A stretch of 32,314 nt of DNA, from NCBI GenBank assembly GCA_937872095.1, contig CALMNW010000082.1:1-32314 (forward strand), given 5' to 3'. Under the pieces are notes generated by a model. It was not told where the DNA came from, ran no database searches, and was given only the letters and a program-made list of their open reading frames with translations. Both the position numbers and the translations under genes were made by a program. The stretch comes from an uncultured Verrucomicrobiota bacterium. GTDB taxonomy: Bacteria; Verrucomicrobiota; Kiritimatiellia; CAIQIC01; Lenti-01. This document shows, piece by piece, positions 24,074 through 30,876 of the stretch; position 1 is the first letter of the stretch, and every line of letters starts with the position of its first letter.

Positions 24074-24427
24074 TTATTCCTTCGGCAAGGCCGCCTGGAT
24101 CGTTGCGGCCGCCAGGCGCAATGCCTGGAGCCGGTTGCGCAGCAGCGTGTGCTGGGAAGTCCCGGGCGCGAACTTGGGCTGGACCTTTGCCGTCTTGTCG
24201 ATCATCGACTCAAAAGCCCGGAGGGCGTCTTGCAGATCGGCCGGCGCGAGATCGCCCGGCTTTTCGGCGGCCGGATCCAGCAGCGCGACCGCCAGCCGCA
24301 GCGCCTTGAGATTGTCGCGCAGCATCGCGTGCTGCCAGGTCCCCGGCGCCAGCTTCCGCTGCGCCTTCTCGGACTTGCCGATCAGCGACGCGAGGGGACG
24401 TAGAGCTTGGTTGGTTGTTTCTACCAT
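24074..24427 (-). CDS. Twin-repeat helical protein, function unknown
   Basis: A 117-residue soluble protein built from two copies of a 44-residue unit (residues 8-51 and 68-111, offset 60). The units share the pattern ALRxxxSxIxKxxKxQxKxAPGTxQHxxLRxxLxALRLA, with the APGT-x-QH core at 28-33 and 88-93. Each unit reads as two amphipathic helices joined by the APGT turn. I recognise no characterised family. Its ATG (24427) overlaps the stop of the upstream membrane-protein gene by 7 bases, so it is translationally coupled to the accessory operon, yet it has the GC-rich codon use of the host rather than that of the operon's first genes. Confidence 0.8.
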   Translation of the reverse strand: MVETTNQALRPLASLIGKSEKAQRKLAPGTWQHAMLRDNLKALRLAVALLDPAAEKPGDLAPADLQDALRAFESMIDKTAKVQPKFAPGTSQHTLLRNRLQALRLAAATIQAALPKE

Positions 24428-24729
24428 TTCCTGAAATCATTCGCAGGGTTTTGGATGGGCCGGCCTTTCTTGTCCCTTGTCGGCAGGCCCTTCATGGATG
24501 AACGAAAAACGGCGATATAGATGGCCAGACCTCCGGCCAATATGGCGATAGGCGCGAACACAAGGCCGCCCCAATAGTTCAGATATTGCGATCGTCCGGC
24601 AGATAAAGCGGACATCCCCGTGACAAGCAGGACGGCTCCGACGATTACGACAGCAACCCGGTTCGCCTTGCGCTTCGATTTTTCGGTAAGCGTCACTTGT
24701 TCAGATCCAATCTCACAGTTTCCTGGCAT
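24421..24729 (-). CDS. Small membrane protein, two TM segments
   Basis: About 102 residues (91 if GTG 24696 is the start). After a basic N terminus (LTEKSKRKANR) come two hydrophobic segments (VAVVIVGAVLLVTGMSALSA and YWGGLVFAPIAILAGGLAIYIAVF) and a basic tail with KGLPTRDKKGRPIQNP. No family is recognised. ATG 24729 overlaps the end of the SdpI-family gene by 17 bases; GTG 24696 lies 16 bases after that stop. Neither has a strong ribosome site, so the start is uncertain. The frame continues upstream to 24837 but that part is a shadow of the SdpI gene. Confidence 0.7.
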   Translation of the reverse strand: MPGNCEIGSEQVTLTEKSKRKANRVAVVIVGAVLLVTGMSALSAGRSQYLNYWGGLVFAPIAILAGGLAIYIAVFRSSMKGLPTRDKKGRPIQNPANDFRKW

Positions 24730-25051
24730 AGCGATAGCTGAGGAGGCAGGGGACGCACACCAGCACCGGGGAAAGCGCGATCGCATGGAACAACCCCGAA
24801 TTTTCCTCGGGGGGGAGGAATAGCGCGACAACGCCAACGATCAGAAGGAGAACGGACCAGATGATCAACTGCTTCGCGCTGTAGGCATTGATCCGGCGCC
24901 AGTTCTCTTCGGATTCGAACGACTTCTTGAACCGGGCGCCATACCAGCGGTTCATGGGAATCTTGCGCATCAGCATGGGGATGCTGACCAGAATCATGAC
25001 AACGGCGGCCACGATGATGGTCAGTCCCAATGTCGTCGCAGGCGTGTTCAT
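24713..25051 (-). CDS. SdpI-family membrane protein
   Basis: A 112-residue protein with three predicted TM helices and the SdpI signature between helices 1 and 2: KIPMNRWYGARFKKSF followed by ENWRRINAYSAKQLIIWS. SdpI of Bacillus subtilis is the immunity and signalling protein against the SdpC killing peptide; most family members in other phyla have no known partner. AGAGGAG precedes ATG 25051 by 8 bases, a strong start. It is the most recognisable membrane protein of the accessory operon. Its place next to two further small membrane proteins could mean an immunity or envelope-stress role, but this is inference. Confidence 0.85.
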   Translation of the reverse strand: MNTPATTLGLTIIVAAVVMILVSIPMLMRKIPMNRWYGARFKKSFESEENWRRINAYSAKQLIIWSVLLLIVGVVALFLPPEENSGLFHAIALSPVLVCVPCLLSYRYARKL

Positions 25052-25073
25052 TGGTGTCTCCTCTGCAAAAACA

Positions 25074-25406
25074 TCATGGTTCGGGTCGCGCGCCGTTTGT
25101 GGCGAGTCCGGTGCGTTTTCTTTTCCGAATGATACCGCGGATTAAGTATCCGAGGACAGCCCAACAGAAGGCCGCATAAAACGGCGACAAGGCGTCATGA
25201 ATGATGGCCATATTGGAAGGCGAACATCGGGATAACAGAAGCGCGATGATGTCTCCGGGCGTGATCAGAAATACGACAAAATAGATGAAGATCATGCCGA
25301 GCGGGCTTGGTGAAACGGTGATTTGGAACGCTCTTAGCCCCAGCAAGAATATGGACAGATAGGAAAATATCCTTAAGCCCGTTGATAATGGTCCTGATAT
25401 TTTCAT
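25074..25406 (-). CDS. Small membrane protein, about three TM segments
   Basis: About 110 residues from ATG 25406, which lies 10 bases after the cyclase-like stop. Hydrophobic segments at about 9-28 (LRIFSYLSIFLLGLRAF), 37-60 (GMIFIYFVVFLITPGDIIALLL) and 73-93 (SPFYAAFCWAVLGYLIRGII), then a basic tail (RKRKRTGLATNGARPEP). No family is recognised. The frame extends upstream inside the cyclase-like gene, but those residues are a shadow. Base composition is clearly more AT-rich than the window average, like the genes upstream. As a membrane protein directly behind a cyclase-like gene it occupies the place where a membrane effector would be expected. Confidence 0.75.
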   Translation of the reverse strand: MKISGPLSTGLRIFSYLSIFLLGLRAFQITVSPSPLGMIFIYFVVFLITPGDIIALLLSRCSPSNMAIIHDALSPFYAAFCWAVLGYLIRGIIRKRKRTGLATNGARPEP

Positions 25407-25416
25407 TTCCACAATG

Positions 25417-26097
25417 TCACGGGCGCGCGTTCGGTACTCCATGCAGCGGGTCATCGACAAGCTCAACTCGATTGTTGGCGGCATCCTTTATCGCCTCAAG
25501 CATCCCTCGGTACTTCTGCTGATAGGCATCAGCATATCTTTCAGTAAACGCAGTGATTGCTTTCTCATTCCTAGCCATCCAGTAGAAGTAGTGGTGCTTT
25601 CGTTCATGTATCAGGCGTGGGATATGTAACGCACCGAGGCGATCTAGGCCTTGATCGATGAGTCGACATTGTCCCGGTTGGATAGTGGGATGGCCTGATT
25701 CATTGTCGACGAATGCCGCGACATATGCGTTTCCAAAGATGGGGTTCTTTTCGATGCCGGTGAATTCCAGCCTTTGATGATATGAGAAGTGGCCATAGGC
25801 GATGCTGGTGGTGAGCATCACATCATGGCCCAGCATTTTCCGATTAATTTGTTCGACGACGCCCAGTAGAGACATGAGTCTTTGAGGTGCGTCGGTAGCC
25901 GCGTTGACGAATAGCACTGCGCAATCTGACACAAATATGCCATGTACATCTTGAGTCTCCTGCAGCACTTGATATCCTGCTGAGTAGAACTGATTAAGCG
26001 CTGTTATCGCTCGATCCCCGCGCTTCATCATCTCCTTGAAGCCTGAGATGTCGGCAAAACCGACGAACGTATCGCCATCGTAATCAGGTATGGGCAT
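25417..26097 (-). CDS. Stand-alone class III nucleotide-cyclase-like domain protein
   Basis: A 226-residue soluble protein with a class III adenylyl/guanylyl cyclase fold signature. FVGFADISGFKEMM (11-24) supplies the first metal Asp (D16), and HGIFVSDCAVLFV (52-64) matches the beta2-beta3 hairpin with the second metal Asp (D58). LTTSIAYGHFSY (95-106) and PIFGNAYVAA (119-128) match the R-x-G-x-x-x-G and G-x-x-V-N-x-A-x-R blocks. The Arg expected to stabilise the transition state in the last block is not seen, so the product may be unusual or activity lost. The C-terminal ~75 residues (HERKHHYFYWMARNEKAITA..) are extra. GGGAG lies 9 bases before the ATG. Pycsar-type uridylate cyclases share this general fold; membership is not shown. 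Confidence 0.8.
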   Translation of the reverse strand: MPIPDYDGDTFVGFADISGFKEMMKRGDRAITALNQFYSAGYQVLQETQDVHGIFVSDCAVLFVNAATDAPQRLMSLLGVVEQINRKMLGHDVMLTTSIAYGHFSYHQRLEFTGIEKNPIFGNAYVAAFVDNESGHPTIQPGQCRLIDQGLDRLGALHIPRLIHERKHHYFYWMARNEKAITAFTERYADAYQQKYRGMLEAIKDAANNRVELVDDPLHGVPNARP

Positions 26098-26118
26098 GTT
26101 CTATTTCTCCCACCAATG

Positions 26119-26751
26119 TCAGCGTTCTCCGGACGGCGCACCTTGTGCGACGTACGGAGCAACGCCTTGTTGTGCCTTCGTGTTTTTAGCTTCTCGGTTC
26201 CATTTCTCTACATCGAGAAATTGCCCGGAAAGCGAAAATCGATACCACTCACGTGTATCATGCTCTATAAGAACCAATTCTTCAGCAGAGATATAGTTGA
26301 TGCCTGTAGCGCGGAATGTGGGCGGAGTCCGTAATATGCGGTGTTTACCCGTAATTCTGATGTATACATGAAGACCACCTCTGATAAGCCATAGTACATG
26401 TGCTAAATCTGGAGTAAGTCGAAAATATCCGATGCTAGAATGTGCGCCCTTTTTGAAGAATTGGGTTCCGTCCACATCAAATGCCAGAAGGATCGAATTA
26501 TTGGTGGCAGTTGTTGTATCGATGATGAATGAGCCGTCATCCTCCACTTTTGCTGAGTCAATGCGATTAGATGTCCGTCCCGAAAAGACAACTCGGCTGT
26601 CCTTTATTAATCGGTATTCATTGTCATAAAGGGATGATGTTGTGTTTACTCCGCCCCAAGCGATAGAGAATGCGGCAGATGGCGAATCGGCAATACTTCC
26701 GAAAACGTCGTCTATCCGCACCATCCAGTCATGTCGTTTTATATCGCTCAT
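26119..26751 (-). CDS. Beta-rich protein of unknown function
   Basis: A 210-residue protein lacking a signal peptide or TM segment. The body alternates short beta-like strands with turns (RLIKDSRVVFSGRTSNRID, VEDDGSFIIDT, ILLAFDVDGTQFF, GYFRLTPDLAHVLWLIRGG, ISAEELVLIEHDTREWYRFS), suggesting part of a beta-propeller or a similar repeat-strand sensor (inference). I recognise no family and no catalytic motif. It lies between the nuclease-like and the cyclase-like gene, 18 and 21 bases from them, and has their AT-rich composition. Because it accompanies both, a sensing, adaptor or regulatory role is possible but unsupported. Confidence 0.75.
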   Translation of the reverse strand: MSDIKRHDWMVRIDDVFGSIADSPSAAFSIAWGGVNTTSSLYDNEYRLIKDSRVVFSGRTSNRIDSAKVEDDGSFIIDTTTATNNSILLAFDVDGTQFFKKGAHSSIGYFRLTPDLAHVLWLIRGGLHVYIRITGKHRILRTPPTFRATGINYISAEELVLIEHDTREWYRFSLSGQFLDVEKWNREAKNTKAQQGVAPYVAQGAPSGER

Positions 26752-26769
26752 ATATTGCTGAGCACAATG

Positions 26770-28113
26770 TCAAGGCTCGGCATGTCCGGGTGACGATGCG
26801 TTCGCGCGCCCTTCGGGGTATGCTGAAGGCGATTGTTGGGCTTTCTGTGCTTCTGTGTAATCCATCATCCATCGTGTTAGCTGTCCGGCGATATTCTCTG
26901 CCACTGCAAATCGCCCGTCAGGCAGGATTACACACTGGCAGCTACGTGTAAGTAATACGATGCGATCATTGACTCGCGCGGCGAGGCCAACTTTATTTAG
27001 GCTATCAATGAGGGAATTGATTGTGTATCCATTGTCTTCAAGAAACTCCGCGAGTCCAGCGTCTGTGACATCGACCTGACCTTCTGTACAGAGGCGGTTC
27101 ATGATCACGAACTGCGTCTTATCCAAAAAAACCGGCTGCCACTCGTCTGGGGAGGGCGACGGCGCGTCAACGACGCTGTCGGGCGCATCAGCGACACGAT
27201 ACATCCAGCCTGTTGTTTCACCCGATTTAGCAGGACGCGCATCGATAAATCGAATCATGGGCTGCAGGAACTCGTCGTCGTCAAAGACAGATGCTGGGAT
27301 CTTCTCGTCATAGACTAACCGCGTCCAGATAATCTGAAGAAGCATTTCGACAGGATTCGCAGTGGTAGAATTTAATACTGGCCAAAACCCATCCTCCTCC
27401 AGTGGTGCGCAAAAGGGCATTCCGTTTGACTTGACCAAACAGTGTTGCCCGCAACAGATGAGGCTTGGAATACTCGGAAGCCCGTAGCCCTTGACGGGAG
27501 CTGCGCCCATTTGATCCGTCAGGAATTTGACGAAAGATCTTCGGAGCGATGAGAGTGATGCGAATCCATCGTATCCGAGGATGATCCGTGCCGGGTAGAC
27601 AAGCTCCATGACAAGCGTGTGATATATCATCTGTATTTCCCATGGCAGACCATTGAGTTCTTCTCGAGCTGGTAGTGGGCGATGAGTGGTGCCTTGAAAT
27701 GCATCTTGAAGCAGTGTGCCCCTCCTGTCTCTGGTCGGATCAAACTTGCCAATAGACTTGAGGTTCGCATATCCCGACCTGAGGTCGCGAGAGTATAGGT
27801 TCTTCTTAACTTGGATTATGGCAACAACGTCATCCAGCAGGAACTTCTTCTTGTCCGTGTAGGGAACTGGCTCGCCTGTACCAGTGACGACCATGCAATC
27901 TAGTTCGTCGCTGAGTATACCGGAGCCGTCAGTGATGAAGCCGCCCGTGATGTCGATCGACGAGGCCGGCGAAAAGGCACGGTCCAGAATGTCTTGCGTG
28001 AGACCTTCATACATGTCCCCAATGGTAGGGGGATGCGTGATATCTTGTTTTTTCAACTCCTCATGTTCGTGTACGCGAAGTCGGTCAAGAAATGCAGATA
28101 CAGTTCGGATCAT
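26770..28113 (-). CDS. DUF6602-like PD-(D/E)XK-fold protein with C-terminal winged-helix-like region
   Basis: A 447-residue protein, first gene of the accessory operon. Residues about 5-115 resemble DUF6602: GDMYEGLTQDIL (32-43), ITGGFITDGSGILSDELDCMVV (D72) and VVAIIQVKKNL (96-106). The spacing of D72 and Q101-x-K103 after a helix with E36 is that of PD-(D/E)XK nucleases; Gln in place of the usual Glu matches the D-QxK variant of Mrr-type restriction enzymes. Two Cys pairs follow (C220-C221, C225), and residues about 331-400 (FVIMNRLCTEGQVDVT ... INSLIDSLNKVGLAARVND) look like a winged helix. GAAGAGG lies about 8 bases before ATG 28113. The nuclease assignment is inference from fold motifs. 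Composition is AT-rich relative to flanks. Confidence 0.82.
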   Translation of the reverse strand: MIRTVSAFLDRLRVHEHEELKKQDITHPPTIGDMYEGLTQDILDRAFSPASSIDITGGFITDGSGILSDELDCMVVTGTGEPVPYTDKKKFLLDDVVAIIQVKKNLYSRDLRSGYANLKSIGKFDPTRDRRGTLLQDAFQGTTHRPLPAREELNGLPWEIQMIYHTLVMELVYPARIILGYDGFASLSSLRRSFVKFLTDQMGAAPVKGYGLPSIPSLICCGQHCLVKSNGMPFCAPLEEDGFWPVLNSTTANPVEMLLQIIWTRLVYDEKIPASVFDDDEFLQPMIRFIDARPAKSGETTGWMYRVADAPDSVVDAPSPSPDEWQPVFLDKTQFVIMNRLCTEGQVDVTDAGLAEFLEDNGYTINSLIDSLNKVGLAARVNDRIVLLTRSCQCVILPDGRFAVAENIAGQLTRWMMDYTEAQKAQQSPSAYPEGRANASSPGHAEP

Positions 28114-28149
28114 CGCGCGACCTCTTCCAGTCCAACAGTTTTATTCTAG

Positions 28150-28163
28150 CAACTTTTAAGTTG
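28150..28163. promoter_or_regulatory. Candidate operator upstream of the accessory operon
   Basis: CAACTT-TT-AAGTTG, a 6-2-6 dyad next to a minus-strand -10-like TAGAAT (28148-28143) that lies 29 bases before the DUF6602-like start. No convincing -35 hexamer is found at the usual distance, so the promoter is tentative. The surroundings are AT-rich (TTTTAT, ATTATT), as expected for a control region. Confidence 0.35.
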
Positions 28164-28250
28164 GTTTTATGCGTCGGTTATTATCGCCCTGACTGGCAAA
28201 AGAATAATGGAATAAAGAGGTTGGGTCAACGGCGCACGGGCGGCAGTTTT

Positions 28251-28318
28251 GTAGGGGCGCAGCTTGCTGCGACCGGGCGGGCGGCCGATAGCCCGGGCCG
28301 AGCAAGCTCGGCCCCTAC
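28251..28318. repeat. Compound inverted repeat
   Basis: GTAGGGGC (28251-28258) pairs with GCCCCTAC (28311-28318). Inside are GCAGC-TT-GCTGC (28259-28270) and CCGAGC-AA-GCTCGG (28298-28311). The layout, an outer pair around two small hairpins, mirrors the element at 23935-23992 on the other side of the accessory operon, although the sequence differs. Confidence 0.8.
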
Positions 28319-28621
28319 GAGTCGCGGCCTGAAAATCGAACGAAAATGGCCCCGCAGGGGTGGAAAGGGGTCCGGAAACGCCGAAAATCGCGATAAAACG
28401 AGCTCCGAACGGCGAAAATCGGCCCGAATTTCACCGCAAAGAGCACAGAGGACACTAGAGGGGAAAATCAGCCTTTTGGAAACAACGAAAGGCACGAAAT
28501 TCACGAAAATGGCACTTATGGGCGGGCAGGATGCCCGCGCTCCGGCATGGACGAGGGGCGAAGAGATCGGAACGCTTGCAGGATCGATGAGCCGCGATTT
28601 GTGGCGGAGGGAGCGGGGCGC

Positions 28622-28652
28622 AAAAAAGCCCGCCGGGGGGAACCCGGCGGGC
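28622..28652 (-). terminator. Intrinsic terminator of ilvC
   Basis: On the minus strand a perfect 10-bp GC stem (GCCCGCCGGG with CCCGGCGGGC, 5-base loop) is followed by six T (28627-28622), 16 bases after the ilvC stop. This is a textbook rho-independent terminator. Confidence 0.93.
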
Positions 28653-28668
28653 GCGAAGGGCGGCGAGT

Positions 28669-29760
28669 CTAGTTCTTGCCGCGGCCCTTGGTGCCGACGG
28701 TGCTGCTCTTGGCCTTCTCGTGGGGGCGCAGGGAGCGGACGGCCGCGCCGGCGCGCCACATCTCGGAATTGCCCATGACGGCGAGTTCGGCGTCGAGCTT
28801 CTTCTTGTAGTCGGCGGCGCCGCAGACCTTGATGACGCGCTTGGCTTCGGCCTGGGTCTTCACGGCCTTGTAGAGGGCGTTGAAGACGGGCAGGACGGCC
28901 TTCTTGAAGCGGGGCTTCCAATCGAGCGCGCCGCGCTGGGCGGTGGCGGAGCAGTTGGAATACATCCAGTCCATGCCGTTTTCGTCCACGAGGCGGATGA
29001 GGCTCTGGGTGAGCTCTTCGACGGTCTCGTTGAAGGCTTCGGAGGGGCTGTGGCCGTTCTTGCGCAGCACGTCGTACTGGGCTTCCATGATGCCGGCCAG
29101 GGCGCCCATCAGCACGCCGCGCTCGCCGACGAGGTCGGAGGTGACTTCGTGCTCGAAGGTCGTCGGGAAGAGGTAGCCCGAACCGACGGCGATGCCGACG
29201 GCCAAGGTGCGTTCGAGGGCGCGCTTGGTGGCGTTGCGCTCGACGGCGAAGCTGGAATTGATGCCGACGCCGGCCAGGAAGTTGCGGCGCACGGAGGTGC
29301 CGGAACCCTTGGGGGCGACCATGATGACGTCCACGCCCTTCGGGGCGTCCACGCCGGTCAGTTGGCGGTAGACCCAGCCGAAGCCGTGGGAGAAGTAGAG
29401 GGCCTTGCCCTTGGTCAGGTAGGGGCGCACGCGCGGGAAGACGTACTTGAGGGCGCCGTCGTTCACGAGCATCATGATGATGGTGGCCTTGTCGCAGGCT
29501 TCTTCGACGTCGAAGAGGCTCTGGCCGGGCTTGAAGCCGTCCTTGGCGGCGCGGGCCCAGTCGCCTTTGAAGCGGGGATCCTGGCCGATGATGACCTTGA
29601 TGCCGTTGTCGCGCATGTTGAGCGACTGGGCGGGGCCTTGCACGCCGTAGCCGATGACGGCGACGACTTCGTCCTTGAGGACCTTCTGGGCCTTCTTCAG
29701 GGGGAATTCGGCGCGGGTGACGATGTTTTCCTTCGTTCCGCCAAAATCAATCTTGGCCAT
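28669..29760 (-). CDS. ilvC: Ketol-acid reductoisomerase, class I
   Basis: NADPH- and Mg2+-dependent isomeroreductase, second step of valine/leucine/isoleucine synthesis. The 363-residue protein has the Rossmann loop GYGVQGPAQSLNMRDNG (37-53), H125 in FSHGFG, VAPKGSGTSVRR (148-159), and the metal ligands in the knotted domain: D209 and E213 (TSDLVGERG), E245 and E249 (FNETVEEL), followed by SATAQRGALDW. It is the short single-knot class. A basic Lys/Gly tail (KAKSSTVGTKGRGKN) extends past the conserved domain. AAGGAG lies 10 bases before ATG 29760. It is last in a minus-strand gene series and ends in a strong terminator; no ilvB/ilvN/ilvD are in view. Confidence 0.97.
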   Translation of the reverse strand: MAKIDFGGTKENIVTRAEFPLKKAQKVLKDEVVAVIGYGVQGPAQSLNMRDNGIKVIIGQDPRFKGDWARAAKDGFKPGQSLFDVEEACDKATIIMMLVNDGALKYVFPRVRPYLTKGKALYFSHGFGWVYRQLTGVDAPKGVDVIMVAPKGSGTSVRRNFLAGVGINSSFAVERNATKRALERTLAVGIAVGSGYLFPTTFEHEVTSDLVGERGVLMGALAGIMEAQYDVLRKNGHSPSEAFNETVEELTQSLIRLVDENGMDWMYSNCSATAQRGALDWKPRFKKAVLPVFNALYKAVKTQAEAKRVIKVCGAADYKKKLDAELAVMGNSEMWRAGAAVRSLRPHEKAKSSTVGTKGRGKN

Positions 29761-29832
29761 ATTTCATACTCCTTCTGGTGCTTTGTAAAACAAGTGAGGG
29801 ACAATAAGGGGTCCGGCGCAGGCGAGGCAAGA

Positions 29833-30747
29833 CTATTTCTGCAAAAACGGGGCGAGGGGCGCGGCGGGGGCGGCGCCGGAGGCGGGGGCCGAGCGGTCCC
29901 GGTCGGCGTCTGCGACGACGCGGAGGAAGTAGGGTTCGAGGGCCTGGCGCGGATGGTCGAGGGACGGATCGGCGCCGAGGGCGGCGCGCGCGGCATCGAG
30001 GATTTTCCGCAGCGCGTGGGGATCGGTCGGCGTGGGGAAGGTCAGCGTGGTCTTGTCTTTTTGCGCGAGGAGGGCGTCGAGCGTGCCGTGGGCGAGGATG
30101 CGCCCGTTGAAGAGGATGGCGACCTGCCGGCAGACGTCCTCGACGTCCGCGAGGAGGTGCGAAGTCAGCAGGACGGTCTTGCCGCGGGCGGCGAGGGCGA
30201 GGATGAGATCCTTGACCTGGCGGGTGCCCTGCGGATCGAGGCCGGCGGTGGGTTCGTCGAGGATGACGAGATCGGGATCGTTGAGCAAGGCCTGGGCCAG
30301 GCCGATGCGCCGGGCCATGCCCTTGGAGAATTCGCCGACGGGCCGATGCCGCGCGTGGGCCAGGCCGATCATCTCGAGGAGCTGGTCGATGCGTTCGCGG
30401 GCGACGGCGGGGGGCAGGCGGAAAAGCCGCGCATAAAAGGCCAGGGTTTCGAGCGGCGTGAGATGCGGATAGAGGTAGGACTCTTCGGGAAGATACCCGA
30501 TGCGGCTTTTGACGGCGACGGACCGGGGCGAGGCGCCGAGGACTTCGAGGGTGCCCGCGGTGGGAAACAGCAGGCCGAGGATCATCTTGATGGTGGTGGA
30601 TTTGCCGGAGCCGTTGGGGCCCAGCAGGCCGAAGACCTGCCCGGCCGGCACCGCGAAGGAAATGCCCCGGACGGCCTCGACGCGCGGGCGCTGCCAAAAA
30701 TCGCGGAACGTCTTGGCGAGGTCTTGGGCTTGGATGGCAGCACTCAT
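29833..30747 (-). CDS. ABC transporter ATP-binding protein (ABC-2 type)
   Basis: Cytosolic ATPase of 304 residues. Walker A GPNGSGKST (43-51), Q-loop region (RIGYLPEES), signature FSKGM (140-144, a variant of LSGGQ common in ABC-2 exporters), Walker B VILDEPT (161-167) and the switch His (LLTSHLL). The C-terminal ~90 residues carry a Pro/Ala-rich tail and a short substrate-associated region. It pairs with the membrane protein encoded upstream at 30877-31839, although a 129-base spacer with palindromes separates them. The substrate is unknown; gliding, Nos- and NatA-type exporters look alike at this level. Confidence 0.94.
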   Translation of the reverse strand: MSAAIQAQDLAKTFRDFWQRPRVEAVRGISFAVPAGQVFGLLGPNGSGKSTTIKMILGLLFPTAGTLEVLGASPRSVAVKSRIGYLPEESYLYPHLTPLETLAFYARLFRLPPAVARERIDQLLEMIGLAHARHRPVGEFSKGMARRIGLAQALLNDPDLVILDEPTAGLDPQGTRQVKDLILALAARGKTVLLTSHLLADVEDVCRQVAILFNGRILAHGTLDALLAQKDKTTLTFPTPTDPHALRKILDAARAALGADPSLDHPRQALEPYFLRVVADADRDRSAPASGAAPAAPLAPFLQK

Positions 30748-30876
30748 AGGAGAATTAAGAATTAAAAATGAAGAATGAAGAATTCAATAATTGAGAATGA
30801 AGTTTTCCATGGCGTGGAAAATATTTTTCCACGGTGTGGAAAAATCGGCCAGCCGCGATGGGGCGCGCGGGGAACA
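30748..30876. other. Spacer with AT-rich repeat inside the ABC operon
   Basis: Besides the two palindromes (separate entry) it contains, next to the ATPase start, an AT-rich run of GAATTAAGAATT / AATGAAGAATGAAG units (about 30751-30801). This text resembles the AATTCTTAATTC-type dispersed repeats found between genes of unrelated bacteria. No coding sequence is seen. No strong ribosome site is visible before the ATPase ATG apart from CTCC/GGAG (30750-30753), 2-5 bases before the start codon. Confidence 0.6.
30803..30844. repeat. Third palindrome cluster (two copies)
   Basis: Copies at 30803-30821 (TTTTCCATGGCGTGGAAAA) and 30824-30844 (core CCACGGTGTGG with five T and five A arms). They lie 33 bases past the permease stop and before the ATPase gene on the minus strand, so they interrupt what would otherwise be one ABC operon. 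If they terminate or attenuate transcription, they would set the permease-to-ATPase ratio. Confidence 0.88.

Larger units (their letters stand above)
28114..28621. other. Gene-poor spacer with dispersed repeats
   Basis: No supported gene. From the accessory operon outward it holds an AT-rich promoter region (28120-28220), a long inverted repeat (28251-28318), a GC-rich stretch, a decayed GCAAAG-type repeat (about 28432-28453), an ACGAA-type repeat (about 28485-28513) and a GGGCGGGCAGGATGCCCGC hairpin (about 28519-28537). The pile-up of repeats marks the edge of the accessory block. Confidence 0.7.

Noticed and set aside
25417-28113. Direct assignment of the accessory operon to Pycsar or CBASS
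   Set aside because: There is no recognisable cyclic-nucleotide-binding effector, TIR domain or CD-NTase; only the general cyclase fold is shared, so the system name would be overreach.
28720-30765. Plus-strand open frame of 681 codons opposite ilvC and the ABC ATPase
   Set aside because: Gly/Ala/Asp/Glu-rich shadow of two well-supported minus-strand genes, spanning their intergenic gap.
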